From assembly GCF_901000735.1 (NCBI RefSeq), contig NC_081541.1, forward strand, positions 22,668,273 to 22,732,272: a stretch of 64,000 nt of DNA, written 5' to 3'. The notes below the pieces were generated by a model that saw nothing but the letters and a program-made list of their open reading frames with translations, was not told the DNA's origin and did not search any database. Made by a program: the position numbers and the translations under genes. This document shows positions 44,270 through 56,044 of this stretch, piece after piece; the first letter of the stretch is position 1; each line of letters opens with the position of its first letter. The stretch is from Corylus avellana. Its lineage: Eukaryota > Streptophyta > Magnoliopsida > Fagales > Betulaceae.

Positions 44270-44775
44270 ATTATGCTTAGAAGTAATTTCCTAATTAATT
44301 AACTGAATTAAATAAGATGTCGCAGGTTGAGTTGAATAATAAAATAAAAAAGTAATAAAAGATAGAAATAATAATAAGAACGAGGGTTAGGGTTTTGACA
44401 TCCACTGCTAATCAAACTCAATTAAGATAAACAATATGCCAATGCTAACAATTATACCGATATGCTTAATGCTTGCCAACCTAAGGGCATGGTATCTACT
44501 CCATATGTTATTGATCTCCCTAAGCAACAAATTAGGCATGGTATCTACTCTAATTCTTTTATTTCTTAAAGGATTTAGCATGGTATCTTCTAAGTTGTTC
44601 TTCAAGAAAGCATAAATCTATGGACATCGACAAACACATGAAGCCTATGGCATGGTATCTACTCCCGATTCTCCATGTTGATTCATCCAAGAACCCGTGA
44701 GGAGATTCATTTGTCACTCTATTGTGCCAAGGACTTGGTCATCCAAATTGATACAAATAAAAAATCCAAACACAC
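44270..44775 (-). repeat. 5' LTR of outermost Athila-like element, second part
   Basis: This continues the LTR broken at 655 (compare 5750-6250) and stops at about 44775, where sirevirus-like gag sequence begins. The last ~700 bp of the LTR, including its TATA region, are missing, so the outermost element has lost its promoter. Confidence 0.75.
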
Positions 44776-45660
44776 ACATAACCTATAAGAGCAGGAGATT
44801 CTCTCCCAAAGCAAATAGCATAGCACTGAAAACCACTAGGAAGGAAAAGGAAGTGGTTCATGAAGAATCAAGTGATGATGAGTCCTATGACTCTGAACCA
44901 ATAGCTATGCTAACTAGAAACTTCCATAGATATTTGAAGAATGCTAAACCAACTGGAAGAAGATCATCGGAGTAGCCGGTCAAAGGAGAATCTCAGAAGG
45001 ATCCAAGAGAGAAATTATACAAATACAAGAAAACTCGTTTTCCTCAATGCTATGAGTGTCAAGGATTTGATCACATCAGGGCTGATTGTGGAAACCTAAA
45101 GAATACTAGGGAATACACCATGAATGCATCTTTGAGTGATGAATCAGAGTCAAATGACTCCAATAACCAAAAAGGGAAGAAGGTTGTTTACGTGGCACTT
45201 CCAACCACCATTCAAGGTTCCAATGATCGTGCATCTGCAGGTGTTGATGGTGAGTCATATAAGGAGGACTCGGATGAAGGATCAATGAAAAAGTAGCGAT
45301 CATCTTGTGTCTCATGACACTCTTGTTAGAAATTGAACAGCTAGGAAGAAGTTCAAGGAGGTCCTAAAGCAACTTACTGCAGTTGAAGAAGAAAACATTT
45401 CTCTTCAAAACCTTTTGGATTTAGCCTACAAAACTGAAAAATCCCTAAAGGTAGAAAATAATTCTTTGACTACCAAGTTGTTTGATGCTAACACAATTTT
45501 TGCTAGTTTGCAGGGTGAAAATCAGATCTTGATGAACATAATGGCTGGAATCAAGGGATCGGAAGATGCCCAGAAAGAAGACTCTATCAATGAATCCCCT
45601 TCTTCTAAACTAAACACCATTTTGAACATGCAAAAGCCATTTGGTGATAAGCATGGAATT
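44776..45660 (+). pseudogene. Sirevirus-like Gag, middle part
   Basis: The frame starts inside the gene at a block equivalent to YESRRFSPKA. It runs through KEVVHEESSDDESYDSEPIAMLTRNF and a CCHC knuckle (CYECQGFDHIRADC near 45045). Stops occur near 44975 and 45295. The coiled-coil stretch (VLKQLTAVEEENISLQNLL, then LTTKLFDANTIFASLQ) follows to 45660, where a solo LTR begins. The near-homologue is on the minus strand at 53432-54376. Confidence 0.82.
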
Positions 45661-48391
45661 TGTAACGCCCCGATATTTGAACTAGCAAATATCGAAGTCG
45701 TGACGCTGTAACTTTAGAAAATACAATCTTACAGCGGAGTATGTATATTTTTTTCTTTTTCTATGACCTAGGAATAACTTACACAACACAGTTGAGCTGA
45801 CTGAAATACCTCGAGGTGATATATTATTAAATAAAATAGAAACATGGTTTTCATTACAACATATGTAGACACTAGGTGTACCAAATATATGCCACAGACG
45901 GCACCTAAATTAACATAGTAATATCTATTAAGTTTACACACATCACCATACATAATAAAAGCGATTAACATAAATGAGACTTGCTCCATAGAGTAAGCAT
46001 AAATCTTGCAGCAGATGGTTTATCAACCATCAAAACTAGTAAAAGGACCATCGTCCTCACTTTCTATCCCTGCATCAAGATCTATGTAAAGATGACGTTA
46101 TCATATTTACATAGGCAAACAAGTGAGTAATCTATTTTCCTAGATATAAAGACTAAAAAGACTAGTTTGAACAAATAAGATCAAAGACTAAAATATATAA
46201 TAATGAATGAGTTGTGAATGCAGCGTAATGACAGATTAGTTTGTGTTTTATGATAATCTTTCTTCAGACCTCTTCTCATGAGCTCTCAGCCCGCTTACGT
46301 CCGTTATGTCCCTCACACTTTAGAGGTTTACCTGTTTGGTGCGGGCAACTACACCGCCCCAGCTTAGTTATATATTAGGCCTTTTGGACGGTTATATACC
46401 CCCATCCACTGAGATACCGACAGTTCCTCGCGGCAATCCACCCAGCTTGTTCTTAAGGTGGCTATCTTATCAGCCCATTTTATTAGACACATTATGCAGC
46501 CGTTGTATTGCAAAATTATATCAATAAGACAAAATAAGAATTCCTATAACAATAAAACAAAGCTAGTACTCAGTAAGTATATCCATACTTACTCTCCTTA
46601 GTGTAGTATTCTGCTCCACTTCTGCATATAATACATACATACATACAAACAATACTTAGTTCATTCTCCAATAATATCATTGTTTAAAGACCCTCATCTT
46701 TTTATATTTATTTATTATCCGTCACTTCATCTTTACTTACTCATTTTATTATATTAATCTAAGATAGTTACTTATAACTAGCTTTATGCCTGAATTCATT
46801 TTTGGTGACGAGGCTAATGGCCAGTATCATTAAATACAAACTAGTATTATAAATAATATATATAAAACATGACTCATATTTTGGAGATGAGACCAATGGT
46901 CCGTACCTACCAAAGTATGAATCAATATTTAAATGACAATAAAAGAAATGACTGAATGTAAATATTGGATTCATATTCTGGGGATGACCGCCAAAAATAT
47001 GAATTAAAATTTAAATGACATAAAAGAAATAACTAAATGTAAATAATGCATATTTCAGGGATGAGATCAAATGGTCATTACCGCCAGAAATATGAACAGA
47101 AATTTAAATGACATAAAAGAAATAACTGAATGTAAATAATGCATATTTCGGGGATGACATCAAATGGTCCTTACCGCCAGAAATATGAACAGAAATTTAA
47201 ATGACATAAAAGAAATGACTAAATGTAAATACTGTAAAGTAAATAATATATAGATAATATTATAAGTCCTTAATTGATTTTGTCCACTAACTCTTTATTA
47301 TTAATTCACTTGTATCCATTACTTTATTTTACATTATATGCTTATTGGGTCTTTAAACAATTAAATGAGGACAAGTAATAAAAGCAATAAATCATGATAT
47401 TTATACAAGAAACACTTACCCAATAATCCTTTAGAAGTAAAACTCCACCAAATCTTCTCTAGGTGGCTAGTTTTAGAAAAACGCTTGAATACTATAGAAA
47501 AGATCTAGGCTATATGGTATTTGACTAGAACTAAGAAATAAAATGAAAGGAGGAGCAAACAATTTTACTTGTTCTAAGATTGTAAAAACTTAAGTGAAAG
47601 TGAATTTAGCTAAGGCTCTATTTATAAGAGAATGAATGGTTAGGATTTATTTTTACACATTTGATCTAAGGGTTGAGATGGATTTAACCAAAAGTATGAA
47701 CCTAGTCCATATTTCATGCTCTATACTAATTAGAATTTTCGTCCAAAATGAGGGCAGTGTATTCCGATCCATTTTTCAATGTCCAAACGTACTCCGATTG
47801 ACACGAAATTTTGAGAGTAGATAGAGGGCTCCAAGACAAACATTTTATATTTTGGGTTCGACTTCATCCGAGTTCGTTTAAGTCTATTTTTGGCCTACAC
47901 AAAGTTTCCAATTCAACTTAGGCTTTAACTATTTTCATTCCCACTTGGCCACTTGCCTTATTAAATCATTATAATCATGATATTTACTATAATCATCATT
48001 ACTAGAAGACTTTAAGCTTTCAACAAAGGTGGCTAGCCTTGGTATCTTTCTTTAGCAATTTTAATCTCATTTACACAGTATGAAAATTAAGACACTGCTT
48101 TTTAGGCTAAAAATTGCAAAGCTTCAAATTAATTTATGACTTCGCTAAACACCAATATAAATAATTTATTCACTAGATTGGGTTTGATTATGCTCATAAA
48201 CATATTAGTGAAGCTAAATTTTTAGAATTGAAGTAATATACATAAGAGGTCAAAAATCAATGTAATATACCTTTAACACTAAATAGTTATTTAACATCAT
48301 TAATCCACATATCATTGTTCTAATTTATTGATTATATTTTTAATCTATTTAATATTATTTAAATAAGAGTTTTAAAATCTAGGTCGTTACA
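45661..48391 (-). mobile_element. 2.7-kb solo LTR, probably Tekay-type Ty3/gypsy
   Basis: The insert has termini TGTAACG...CGTTACA and the exact 5-bp duplication GAATT (45656-45660, 48392-48396). Minus orientation is favoured by its start TGTAACGACCTAGATTTT, its end ATATCGGGGCGTTACA, and a TATAAATAG at 47626-47618. No coding region is present. The length and ends fit Tekay/Del chromovirus LTRs, but this is recognition by eye. It contains tandem repeats at 46870-47240. Confidence 0.75.
46870..47240. repeat. About four tandem repeats of 75-105 bp
   Basis: Units share CATATTTCGGGGATGA at the start and TTTAAATGACATAAAAGAAA further on. The last two (from 47050 and about 47145) are nearly identical, and the earlier two are more diverged. 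They lie in the solo LTR upstream of its TATA box only if the LTR is read as plus, and downstream if read as minus. Confidence 0.75.
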
Positions 48392-48811
48392 GAATTGAAT
48401 ATGATCAAAATGCCTCAACTTCAAGAAACGCGGTAGCTTCGAAAAATTTGATTAATTTTGTTCCTGCCTCACATGTTGTGTTAAGTAGTCTTGAGAAAAA
48501 TGGCAAGGGAAAAGGTAGAATTAGTAATAGGCCTCCAAATTTTCTGGGAATGAGAGGGTTCAGTGGACAAATCTCTCATACTCCTATGAGGAGAATACCT
48601 TTTCAGAGGAAAGTTCCACCTTGTCATCTTTGTGGCAAAATAGGTCATATCTCACTTGACTGCAACCGTCACTCTCATAGATCTCCAATTAGGGAGAACT
48701 CTAACGATTATGAGATTAAGACGCACTTTGACCACCTTAGCCAAATCATTTCCTTTATGAAGGACATTACCTTTAAGTTGGACAAACTTGAAGGTAATCA
48801 AGGTCTAATCT
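48392..48811 (+). pseudogene. Sirevirus-like Gag, C-terminal part
   Basis: This continues the gag region after the solo LTR. A second knuckle CHLCGKIGHISLDC lies near 48630, followed by a helical tail (FDHLSQIISFMKDITFKLDKLE) and a stop at 48809-48811. In sireviruses the protease would follow here, but the sequence becomes noncoding. The homologue is at 53040-53290 on the minus strand. Confidence 0.78.
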
Positions 48812-50264
48812 AGATTGGGTTAGGGTTACATGGCTATTTCACTATGTCAATTGTGATATTATGTGTTCTAGCTCATGTATTGTGTGCTGCAGTAACTACT
48901 TTCTTGTGCCCTTGTTTTTCTTTGCTGGTTCCTTATGTTTCTTGTTGCTTCCTTCTATGAAAATCCTGAAGATATGCATGTTGAGTCAAGATAGCATTCC
49001 TCCTCCCTGTTTTATCATTTGTTGGTTTTTCCTATCAGGTGGAGTGAGATGCTTCTTTGTCAAATTGACTTGATTTTAACACTGTTGGTCTAATTTCTTA
49101 CATTTGAGATGATTCATTGAGCAAGCTGTTTTTGGTTGTCAATCTATCAAAGGCATTTCACTTAAACCACATGTCTCGAAAACAAGGATATTCTTTTTAC
49201 CAAGTATCTCATGCCTGCTTAGTTTGAAACTTTGTTTTTTATCTTTTACAAATTGACATCATATGTCTGATTTCTCAAATGTTCATGGCATCACGTCCTA
49301 CAATGACAAGCTAATTGATCAAAGATCAAGTGTCCCTTCTAAATTGTAAATTTCAAATGATGTCTTGTTTTTTGATGCTTATAGAAAACGCCAGTGTCTA
49401 TGCATTGCGGTAAAAGGTGAAACACCCAAGGGATTGTTTCCTCTTCTAACAAATGACTTGGACAATTGAGGAGGAATGGGTGTGTGACTTTTTGCTCAAG
49501 AATCAGAGAAGAAGGGTTTGACTTTTGTCTAAAGTGATAAACAATTTCCTATATGACATCTTGACTTCTGATGTCTGAATTATGTATCCTCTGTTTTTTA
49601 AATGATCACTCACTTCACTGATTATGCCTTAGTTGGAATGATTTCTTAAAATTCTTTCTTATGAGAATTAAATATGTGAATGTGTCTATTCCAATTTGTG
49701 TGACCAGAGGATTAATTGACTTTTGAATCTCTTGTTTATCTCTATAGGAAGAATTGTTTTTATTATTATTATTTTTTTATTTCTTGTTGAATGGTTGCCA
49801 AAAAACAAAAAGAAGCAGGAGGAATTTTTGTTGATGCCGTCCGAATAGAGGATATCACTTTTTACCGTGGATTTTTTATTTTAGATTGCTTTTCTATAAG
49901 CTTTTTTGGCTGAATCTCCTCTTTCTCTTCATCGACTTAAGGTATGCATCTCACTTCTACTTGATTTTGTGAGATTGATTGTGGATTGATTATGTGTTGT
50001 GGTTGGTTTGGTTGTGATTCTTGTAAACATGTTTCTAGTTTTTCATGTTTGGGTATTGTTACCTATTGTGGCCTTCGATTACTCTTCTTTACTCAGTTGA
50101 AAATTTTCCATTTGGTTTCCTTTGTTCTTTGCAAAAACTCTTAGTCTGTGGGACTAAGACATGTGGTTTGATCGTGTGTATTGAGAAGTTTGTGTTTTGG
50201 GCTTGATTGATTGTGTGTTGTTGTGGAGTTGGGACTTAAGGTTCTTGTCTTTCTTTGTGTATAT
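48812..50264 (+). other. Noncoding spacer between gag and the downstream ORF
   Basis: A 1.45-kb T-rich stretch with no long frame and no pol motif. Part of it (about 49080-49240) is repeated inverted at 52599-52760. A C/T-rich stretch before 49920-49945 resembles a splice-acceptor region, but no splice site is proven. Confidence 0.5.
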
Positions 50265-51215
50265 ATGTCTTCAAAGACTTCCACAAAAGGCAAGAAATCC
50301 TCTAGAGTTGGGAAGAAAGTGACAAATAGTTCTAATATGATAGTCCATTCTATCAAAAGAGCTCGAGTGGCTAATTGTCCTACTCCTCCTATGACTCAGT
50401 CAGCAGTTGAAGCTGGTGAAGCTGCTTTTGCTAGGAGGTTTGAGACTAGTTCTGAGCAAGCTCTATTTCTTTCAAAGCAAGTCTCTGGCTGGAAGGTTAT
50501 TGATGAGCGTCCTATCACCTTGTTGGAATTCTCTTCTAAAGATTTCTGGTTCATTCCTCATGTGTTTGAGAGTAAAGAATGGCTTCCCTTCACTATGCCT
50601 CAACCTGCTGTGTTTCCTGATTTGGTTCGGGAGTTTTTCTCAAATATATGTGGATATTGTGCTCCATCTTCTAAGCAAACGGTTCTTGTATGCCTTAAGA
50701 ATCACAGAGTTGATCTTGCTTCTGTAACTATTGATGGCATTGTTTCTATTCATGATTCAAAGGCCTTAATTCTGGGTCTTGCCTATGGTTGGGCTATTAG
50801 CAAAGTGTTAACTCATTTCTCTGTGCCTCGATGTCAAAATGAGGTTGTTGCAAGTCAACCTTCTGCCTGTGACTGGTTGACTATTTCAAAATCTAAGAAA
50901 AGAGGAAGTTCCACTTCTACATCCTCCTCGTCTGCTTCTACTTCAGGTGGCTCTAGATCTTTACCTGCCAAGCAGTTGGGTAAGTTAGAAAAGACGCTTG
51001 AGGATCATAAACACTTTTTGAAAGAACAAGTGAGGGTTGAAGAAGTGGAGGATGGGGCAGCTCTTGACAACATTCCCATTGTCCATTATGATAAAAAGGG
51101 GGTGAAGGGTTTAAGTTTGTCAAACAATATTTCATTTAGATTTGTTTTGATGTATCTGTTTCTCTTCTATCTTGCTTTATTTGTCATTGTTATTGAATAT
51201 GGTGCGGTAATGTAG
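50265..51215 (+). CDS. ORF of unknown function with coiled coil and C-terminal membrane segment
   Basis: I chose the ATG at 50265 (MSSKTSTKGKKSSRVGKK); an in-frame ATG at 50211 would add a hydrophobic leader of 18 residues. The protein is about 316 residues: basic N-terminus, a globular middle (LVREFFSNICGYCAPSSKQT, VTIDGIVSIHD), a Ser/Thr-rich linker, a helix KQLGKLEKTLEDHKHFLKEQ, then about 24 strongly hydrophobic residues at the end. It sits between gag and the polypurine tract, where sireviruses carry env-like genes. The middle faintly recalls the plant-transposon protein domain found in other retroelement extra ORFs. Function is not known. The frame is intact. Confidence 0.55.
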   Translation: MSSKTSTKGKKSSRVGKKVTNSSNMIVHSIKRARVANCPTPPMTQSAVEAGEAAFARRFETSSEQALFLSKQVSGWKVIDERPITLLEFSSKDFWFIPHVFESKEWLPFTMPQPAVFPDLVREFFSNICGYCAPSSKQTVLVCLKNHRVDLASVTIDGIVSIHDSKALILGLAYGWAISKVLTHFSVPRCQNEVVASQPSACDWLTISKSKKRGSSTSTSSSSASTSGGSRSLPAKQLGKLEKTLEDHKHFLKEQVRVEEVEDGAALDNIPIVHYDKKGVKGLSLSNNISFRFVLMYLFLFYLALFVIVIEYGAVM

Positions 51216-51435
51216 TATGTGTGGAATGTTTCAGAATCAGGATAGTGTGTGGTCTTGATACCTTATACCTTGAGATAGAATTAGTGCAACGATCGTCATT
51301 GGTGCAGTGTTCCATGACCTAGCACTTTGGTCTAGAAGGGTTGCACATGTTGTGTTCTTTATGTTTAGTTGTTAAACCTTGTGTTCATTGTGTTTGTAAA
51401 AGTTTTAAACCTTGTTTAGGGTTTTGTCATTGAAT

Positions 51436-51451
51436 GGCCAAAGGGGTAGAT
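51436..51451 (+). other. Polypurine tract
   Basis: CAAAGGGGTAGAT lies directly before the LTR start TGTTAGG, the usual plus-strand primer position in sireviruses. Confidence 0.7.
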
Positions 51452-52598
51452 TGTTAGGTTTTAGGTTGGCCTTATTCAATGATGTTTCTTGTATTCTTGT
51501 TGTTTAAAACTTTGGGGAATAGCTTTTAGGCTTTCAAGAGTTGGTTGGAGTAGCTCACTATTTTTCCCGTCAGAAGTGTTGTCAGAACGGGACATGTAAG
51601 GGGGAGTTACCGTTTTAGGACGGAGTGCCGTTAGGATGAGACATGTAACGGGGAGTTATTGTTTTCTCGTTAGGAGTTGCGTCAGGACGGAATATGTAAT
51701 GGGAGCATGCCTGAAGCTACTCTTTTCTCGTCAGGAACCTCGTTAGGATGGGACATGTAACGAGAGGAAACCTGAAGCTACTGTTTTCTTGTCAGTAACT
51801 TTGTCAGGACGGGACATGTAACGAGACCAATGTTGGACCTACTGTTTTCTTGTTAGAAGGTAGGTTAAAATGGGGCATGTGCGGAAGAGGAGACATTTGT
51901 TCTTCCCGTAGGAACGAGACCGCTCTCTCGTTAGTACATGGATTTCTCAAATCTACGGATTTGTTCTTCCTGTCATAATGAGAAAGTGTCCCGTTAAGAC
52001 GTGAAGATGGAAATGGCCTCCTATTGAAGGATTTTGCGGCTCTGTTTTCCGCAGACTTTTTACGCAATATCTTTCTCTGCTTTTTTGTTGATATAAGTCT
52101 CAAATTTTCTCTACACACGCTGGGTCTCAGGAGATTGATTCAAGAGACGACGTGATATAGCCTTAGGCTGTCCTTCGCTCATGATTGTTGGTGTATTGCC
52201 TTGATTCGTTTGATGACAAGAAATTTTAGTTTTGGTGAACTTGATGAAGGAAGTCCACCGAAGGGTTGATAAGGAGATGCATTCAGTGAAGATGGTCAGG
52301 ATGGAGACAAGCTGGGAAGCTTGTTGTTCTTACTAAGTCTAGAGGTCCTCAACGTTGTGAGTATCGTGTAGTCTGTAACTCTGAATCTTCATATATAGTG
52401 ATTTCCTGGGTTTGGCTGCCACGTAATGGTTTTTACCTTTTAGGTGGTCAAAGGGTTTTCCACTCTGTAAACAAATCTTGTGTTGTGTTTGCGATGTTGT
52501 TTATATTCCGCTGTGCTTGTTTTAATTTGATAATTGCTTAGTTCGTTGCTTTGATTATTTGGCGATTAGACGAAGAACATGATCCTAGTAAACTTTCA
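51452..52598 (+). repeat. Sirevirus-like 3' LTR with ~60-bp tandem repeats
   Basis: The LTR runs TGTTAGGTTTTAGGTTGG to AAACTTTCA. Between 51540 and 51900 units of about 60 bp repeat (GTCAGGACGGGACATGTAACG core, GAAGCTACTGTTTTCT spacer). It is homologous to the inverted LTR at 54830-56044. At 52598 it abuts inverted gag sequence directly. Confidence 0.82.
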
Positions 52599-54829
52599 GA
52601 TCAAAAACAGAGTTTCAAACTGAGGAGACATGAGACACTTGGTAAAAAGAATATCCTCGTTTTAGAAACATTTGCTTTAAGTGAAATGCCTTTGAGAGAT
52701 TGACAACCAAAAAAAACGTTTCTCAAAGAACCATCTCAAATGTAAGAAATCTGTCCAAGCAGTGTTCACATTTAGTCAATTAGACAAAAGAGACAACTCA
52801 CTCGATCAATTAGGGAAAACCAACTAATGGTAAAACACAGAGGAGGATTGCTACCTTGACTCAAGGTGCACATCTTAGAGATTTTAACAGGTGAAAACAA
52901 TAGAAATCAAAAGGAAACATGAGAACAATGGAATCAAGTCACTACAACACACAATACATGACCTTGAGCACATGATAACACAATTCACAGAGACACCTAG
53001 ACATGTAACCCCAACCCAATCTAGATAGGACCCTAATTACCTTCAAGTTTGTCCAACCTAAAGGTAATGTCCTTCATAAAGGAAAAGACTTGGTTAAGGG
53101 GGTCATTGTGTGTCTCAAAATCGTAGTCATTTGAGTTCTCCTTAATTGGAGATCCATGAGAGAGACGGTTGCAGTAAGGTCAGATATGACCTATTTTGCC
53201 ACAAAGATGACAAGTGGGATTCTACCTTTTCCCTTGTCATTTTTCTCAAGACTACTTAACACGACATGTGAAGCATGTGAAGCAGGAACAAAATTTATCA
53301 AATTTTTTTAAGCTACCGCATTTCTTGAAGTGGAGGCATTTTGATGATATCCAATTCCATGTTTATCACCAAATGACTTTTTCATGATCAGAATGGTTAG
53401 TTTAGATAAAGGGAGATTCATTGATAGAGTCCTATTTGTGGGCATCTTCTGATCCCTTGATCCCGTCCATTCCGTTCATCAAGAACTGATTTTCATCCTG
53501 CAAATTTGCACAAATTTTGTTAATATCAAACAACTTGGTAGTCAAAGAATTATTTTCTACCTTTAGGGATTTCTCAGTTTTGTAGTCTGAATCCAATAGA
53601 TTTTGAAGATAAATGTTTTCTTCTTTAGCTGCAGTCAATTGCTTTAGGAGGTCCTTGCACTTCTTTCTTGCATCAATGCAATTTCTGACAAGAGTGTCAT
53701 GGGACACAAGATGACTACTGCTTTTCATTGATCCATCATCTGAGTTTTCGTCATGTGACTCACCATCAACACTTGCTGATGTAGGACCACTAGAACTTTG
53801 AATGGTGGTAGGAAATGCCATGTAAACAACCTTCTTCCCTTTTTGATCATCGGAGTCATTTAACTCTAATTCATCTCTCGATGATGCATTCATGGCGTTT
53901 TCCTTAACATTCTTCAGGTTTCCATAGTCCACCCTGATGTGACCAAATCCCTGACACTTATAGCATTGAAGGAAGCGATTTTTCTTGTCCCTGTAGGATT
54001 TGTCTCTTGAATCCTTCTGAAATTTTCCTTTGGATGGCAACTATGATGATCTCCTCCTAGCCCGTTTTGCATGCTTCAGATACTTGTGGAAGTTCCTGGT
54101 TAGCATAGCTATTGGTTCAGAATTAGAGGACTCGTCATCGCTAGATTCTTCATAAACCACTTCCTTTTCCTTCTTGGAAGTTTTCAACCCAGTACTCTTG
54201 GCTTTGGGGGAGAATCTCCTACTCTCATAGGTAATGATAGAACCTACAAGTTCATCGACATCTAGCAACTCTACATCCTTGTTGTCTTCAATTGCACTTA
54301 TCTTGGTGTCAAATCTAGGAGGAAGCGAACGAAGAATTTTTTTCAACCATTTTGACTTCAGGAACTCTCTCACCAAGCCCTCGCATAGTGTTCACAATTT
54401 CACCCAGTTGAGTATAGAAGTCTCCAAAAGTTTCATCTTCCTTCATGTTCATACTCTTAAATCGAGATGTAAGCATTTGAAGTTTGACCTTTCTTACCCG
54501 TTTTGAACCTTCATGATTTTTCTCAAGAATATCCAAGCTTCCTTCTAGGTCTTACAAAGAGTGATTCATCGAAACTCATATGGAGAAATGCAGATACTCT
54601 TCACCGTATCTTCTTTGCTCCACTTGTCAAAATCACCATCTGGTCTAACAAAATCTTTTTCAACAGCAATCCATATATTATCATTAAGCCCCTTCAAGTA
54701 GGCTTTCATACGGACCTTCTAGTGAGCATAATCATTCCCATTAAAAATGTGAGGGGTACTAGAAAAAGAGGTCAGTGAACACGTTCAGGATGTGAGTCAA
54801 AAATTGTGTGAACTCGCTCTGATACCAAC
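52599..54829 (-). pseudogene. Sirevirus-like Gag and leader, minus-strand element
   Basis: Reading from 54829 leftward: primer site, leader, gag. Gag has the typical block MNMKEDETFGDFYTQLGEIV (about 54450), then ILRSLPPRFDTKISAIEDNK and ELVGSIITYE (54340-54230), an acidic Ser-rich region, CCHC-like CYKCQGFGHIRVDY (Cys to Tyr at the last position) near 53950, and a coiled coil. Frame changes occur near 54360 and 54040. The second knuckle region is at 53140-53220. It is cut at 52599 by the plus-strand LTR. No pol is seen. Confidence 0.82.
54816..54827 (-). other. Primer binding site, initiator tRNA-Met
   Basis: Element sense TGGTATCAGAGC, 2 nt from the LTR edge at 54830; the standard copia primer. 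Confidence 0.9.
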
Positions 54830-56044
54830 TGAAAGAATACGAGGATCGTGTTCTACCTCTAATCACCAAATAAACATCATGGAACTAAGCCATTTAGTAA
54901 AATAAAGCATGCACAACAAAATTTAAAAAAATCACAAAAACAACACAAAGTTTGTTTACGAAGTGGAAAACCCTTTGAACCAATCAAAGGTAAAAACCCC
55001 TCCAGGGTAGCCAAACCCGGAAACTGACTATATGAAGATTTAGATTACAGACTAGACGATACTCACAACCCTGGAGGACCTATAGACTTAGTAAGAACAA
55101 CAAGCTCCTAGCTTGTCTCCAGCCTAATCATCTTCTTGGAGTGCATCTCCTCATCGACCATTCAGTACACTCCTTTCACCAAGTAACCAAACAATAATCT
55201 CTGCGTAGTGGAACGAATGAACAATAACCAATCAAGAGCAAAGGATAGCCCTGAAGCTTTATCACGTCCTTTCTTGAACAAACAACTCCCAAGACATAGA
55301 GCTCGAAGAGAACATTTGAGACTTACACATAGAAAATTCTCCCAAAAAGTCTATAGTGAACAGTGACACGAAAATCCTTTTATAGGGAAGACATTTTACT
55401 CTTCACGTCCTAATGGGACTCATTTCTAGCTATGATGGGATGAACAAAATTTCTCAGATTTTCAAATCTGGAAAATCCAGGTCTTAACGGGGAAAGTAGT
55501 GTCGCCATGACGAGAAGAACAAATTACTCATCCTGGTCACATGTCCTATCTTGACGCTCCATTTGATGAGAAAACAGGGAGTCCAAAATTGGTCCCGTTA
55601 CATGCCCATCCTGGCGAGGTTCTTTACGAGGAAACAGTAGGTTCGGCTTTACTCTCGTTACATGCCCGTCCTGACGCAACTTCTAACAAGAAAACAGTAG
55701 CTTCAGCTTCAATCCCATTAAATGCCTGTCCTGATGAGACTTCTGATGAGAAAACAGTAGCTTCAGCTTCATTCCTGTTACATGCCTGTCCTGACTCGAC
55801 TCTTGATGAGAAAAAAGTAGCTTCAAGTTTAGTCCTGTTACAAGCTCGTCCTGACAGGGTTCATGACGGGAAACCAGTGAGCACTTTGTCAAGTGCTGTC
55901 TCGAGCCCGTATTGATAAGGCTTCTGACGGGAAAATAGGGAACACTTCCCAACCCCTGAATTCCTAACTCCTACTTCCCAAAGGCTTAAACAACGAAATA
56001 ATTACAAGAGATTTCAATGAATTAGGCCAAACTAAAACCTAACA
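54830..56044 (-). repeat. Sirevirus-like 5' LTR, minus strand
   Basis: This 1215-bp LTR runs TGAAAGAATACGAGG to AAAACCTAACA. About six 60-bp units lie between 55540 and 55915; because 60 is a multiple of three they create an open frame on the plus strand. A related degraded LTR is at 62029-62930. Confidence 0.85.

Larger units (their letters stand above)
44776..52598 (+). mobile_element. Sirevirus-like copia element lacking pol, plus strand, 5'-truncated
   Basis: The order is gag (44776-45660, 48392-48811), noncoding, a single ORF (50265-51215), polypurine tract and 3' LTR (51452-52598). No protease, integrase, RT or RNase H is present between gag and the ORF. The Gag sequence and the AAAGGGGTAGATTG polypurine context are sirevirus-like. 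The left end is lost at the join with the Athila LTR. A 2.7-kb solo LTR interrupts gag. Confidence 0.75.

Noticed and set aside
45661..48391. Host gene or pseudogene in the 2.7-kb insert
   Set aside because: No coding pattern; TG...CA termini and an exact 5-bp duplication identify it as a solo LTR.
55541..55915. 124-codon frame with a 20-residue repeat
   Set aside because: It is produced by the 60-bp LTR repeats; no homologous frame is kept in the opposite LTR copy.
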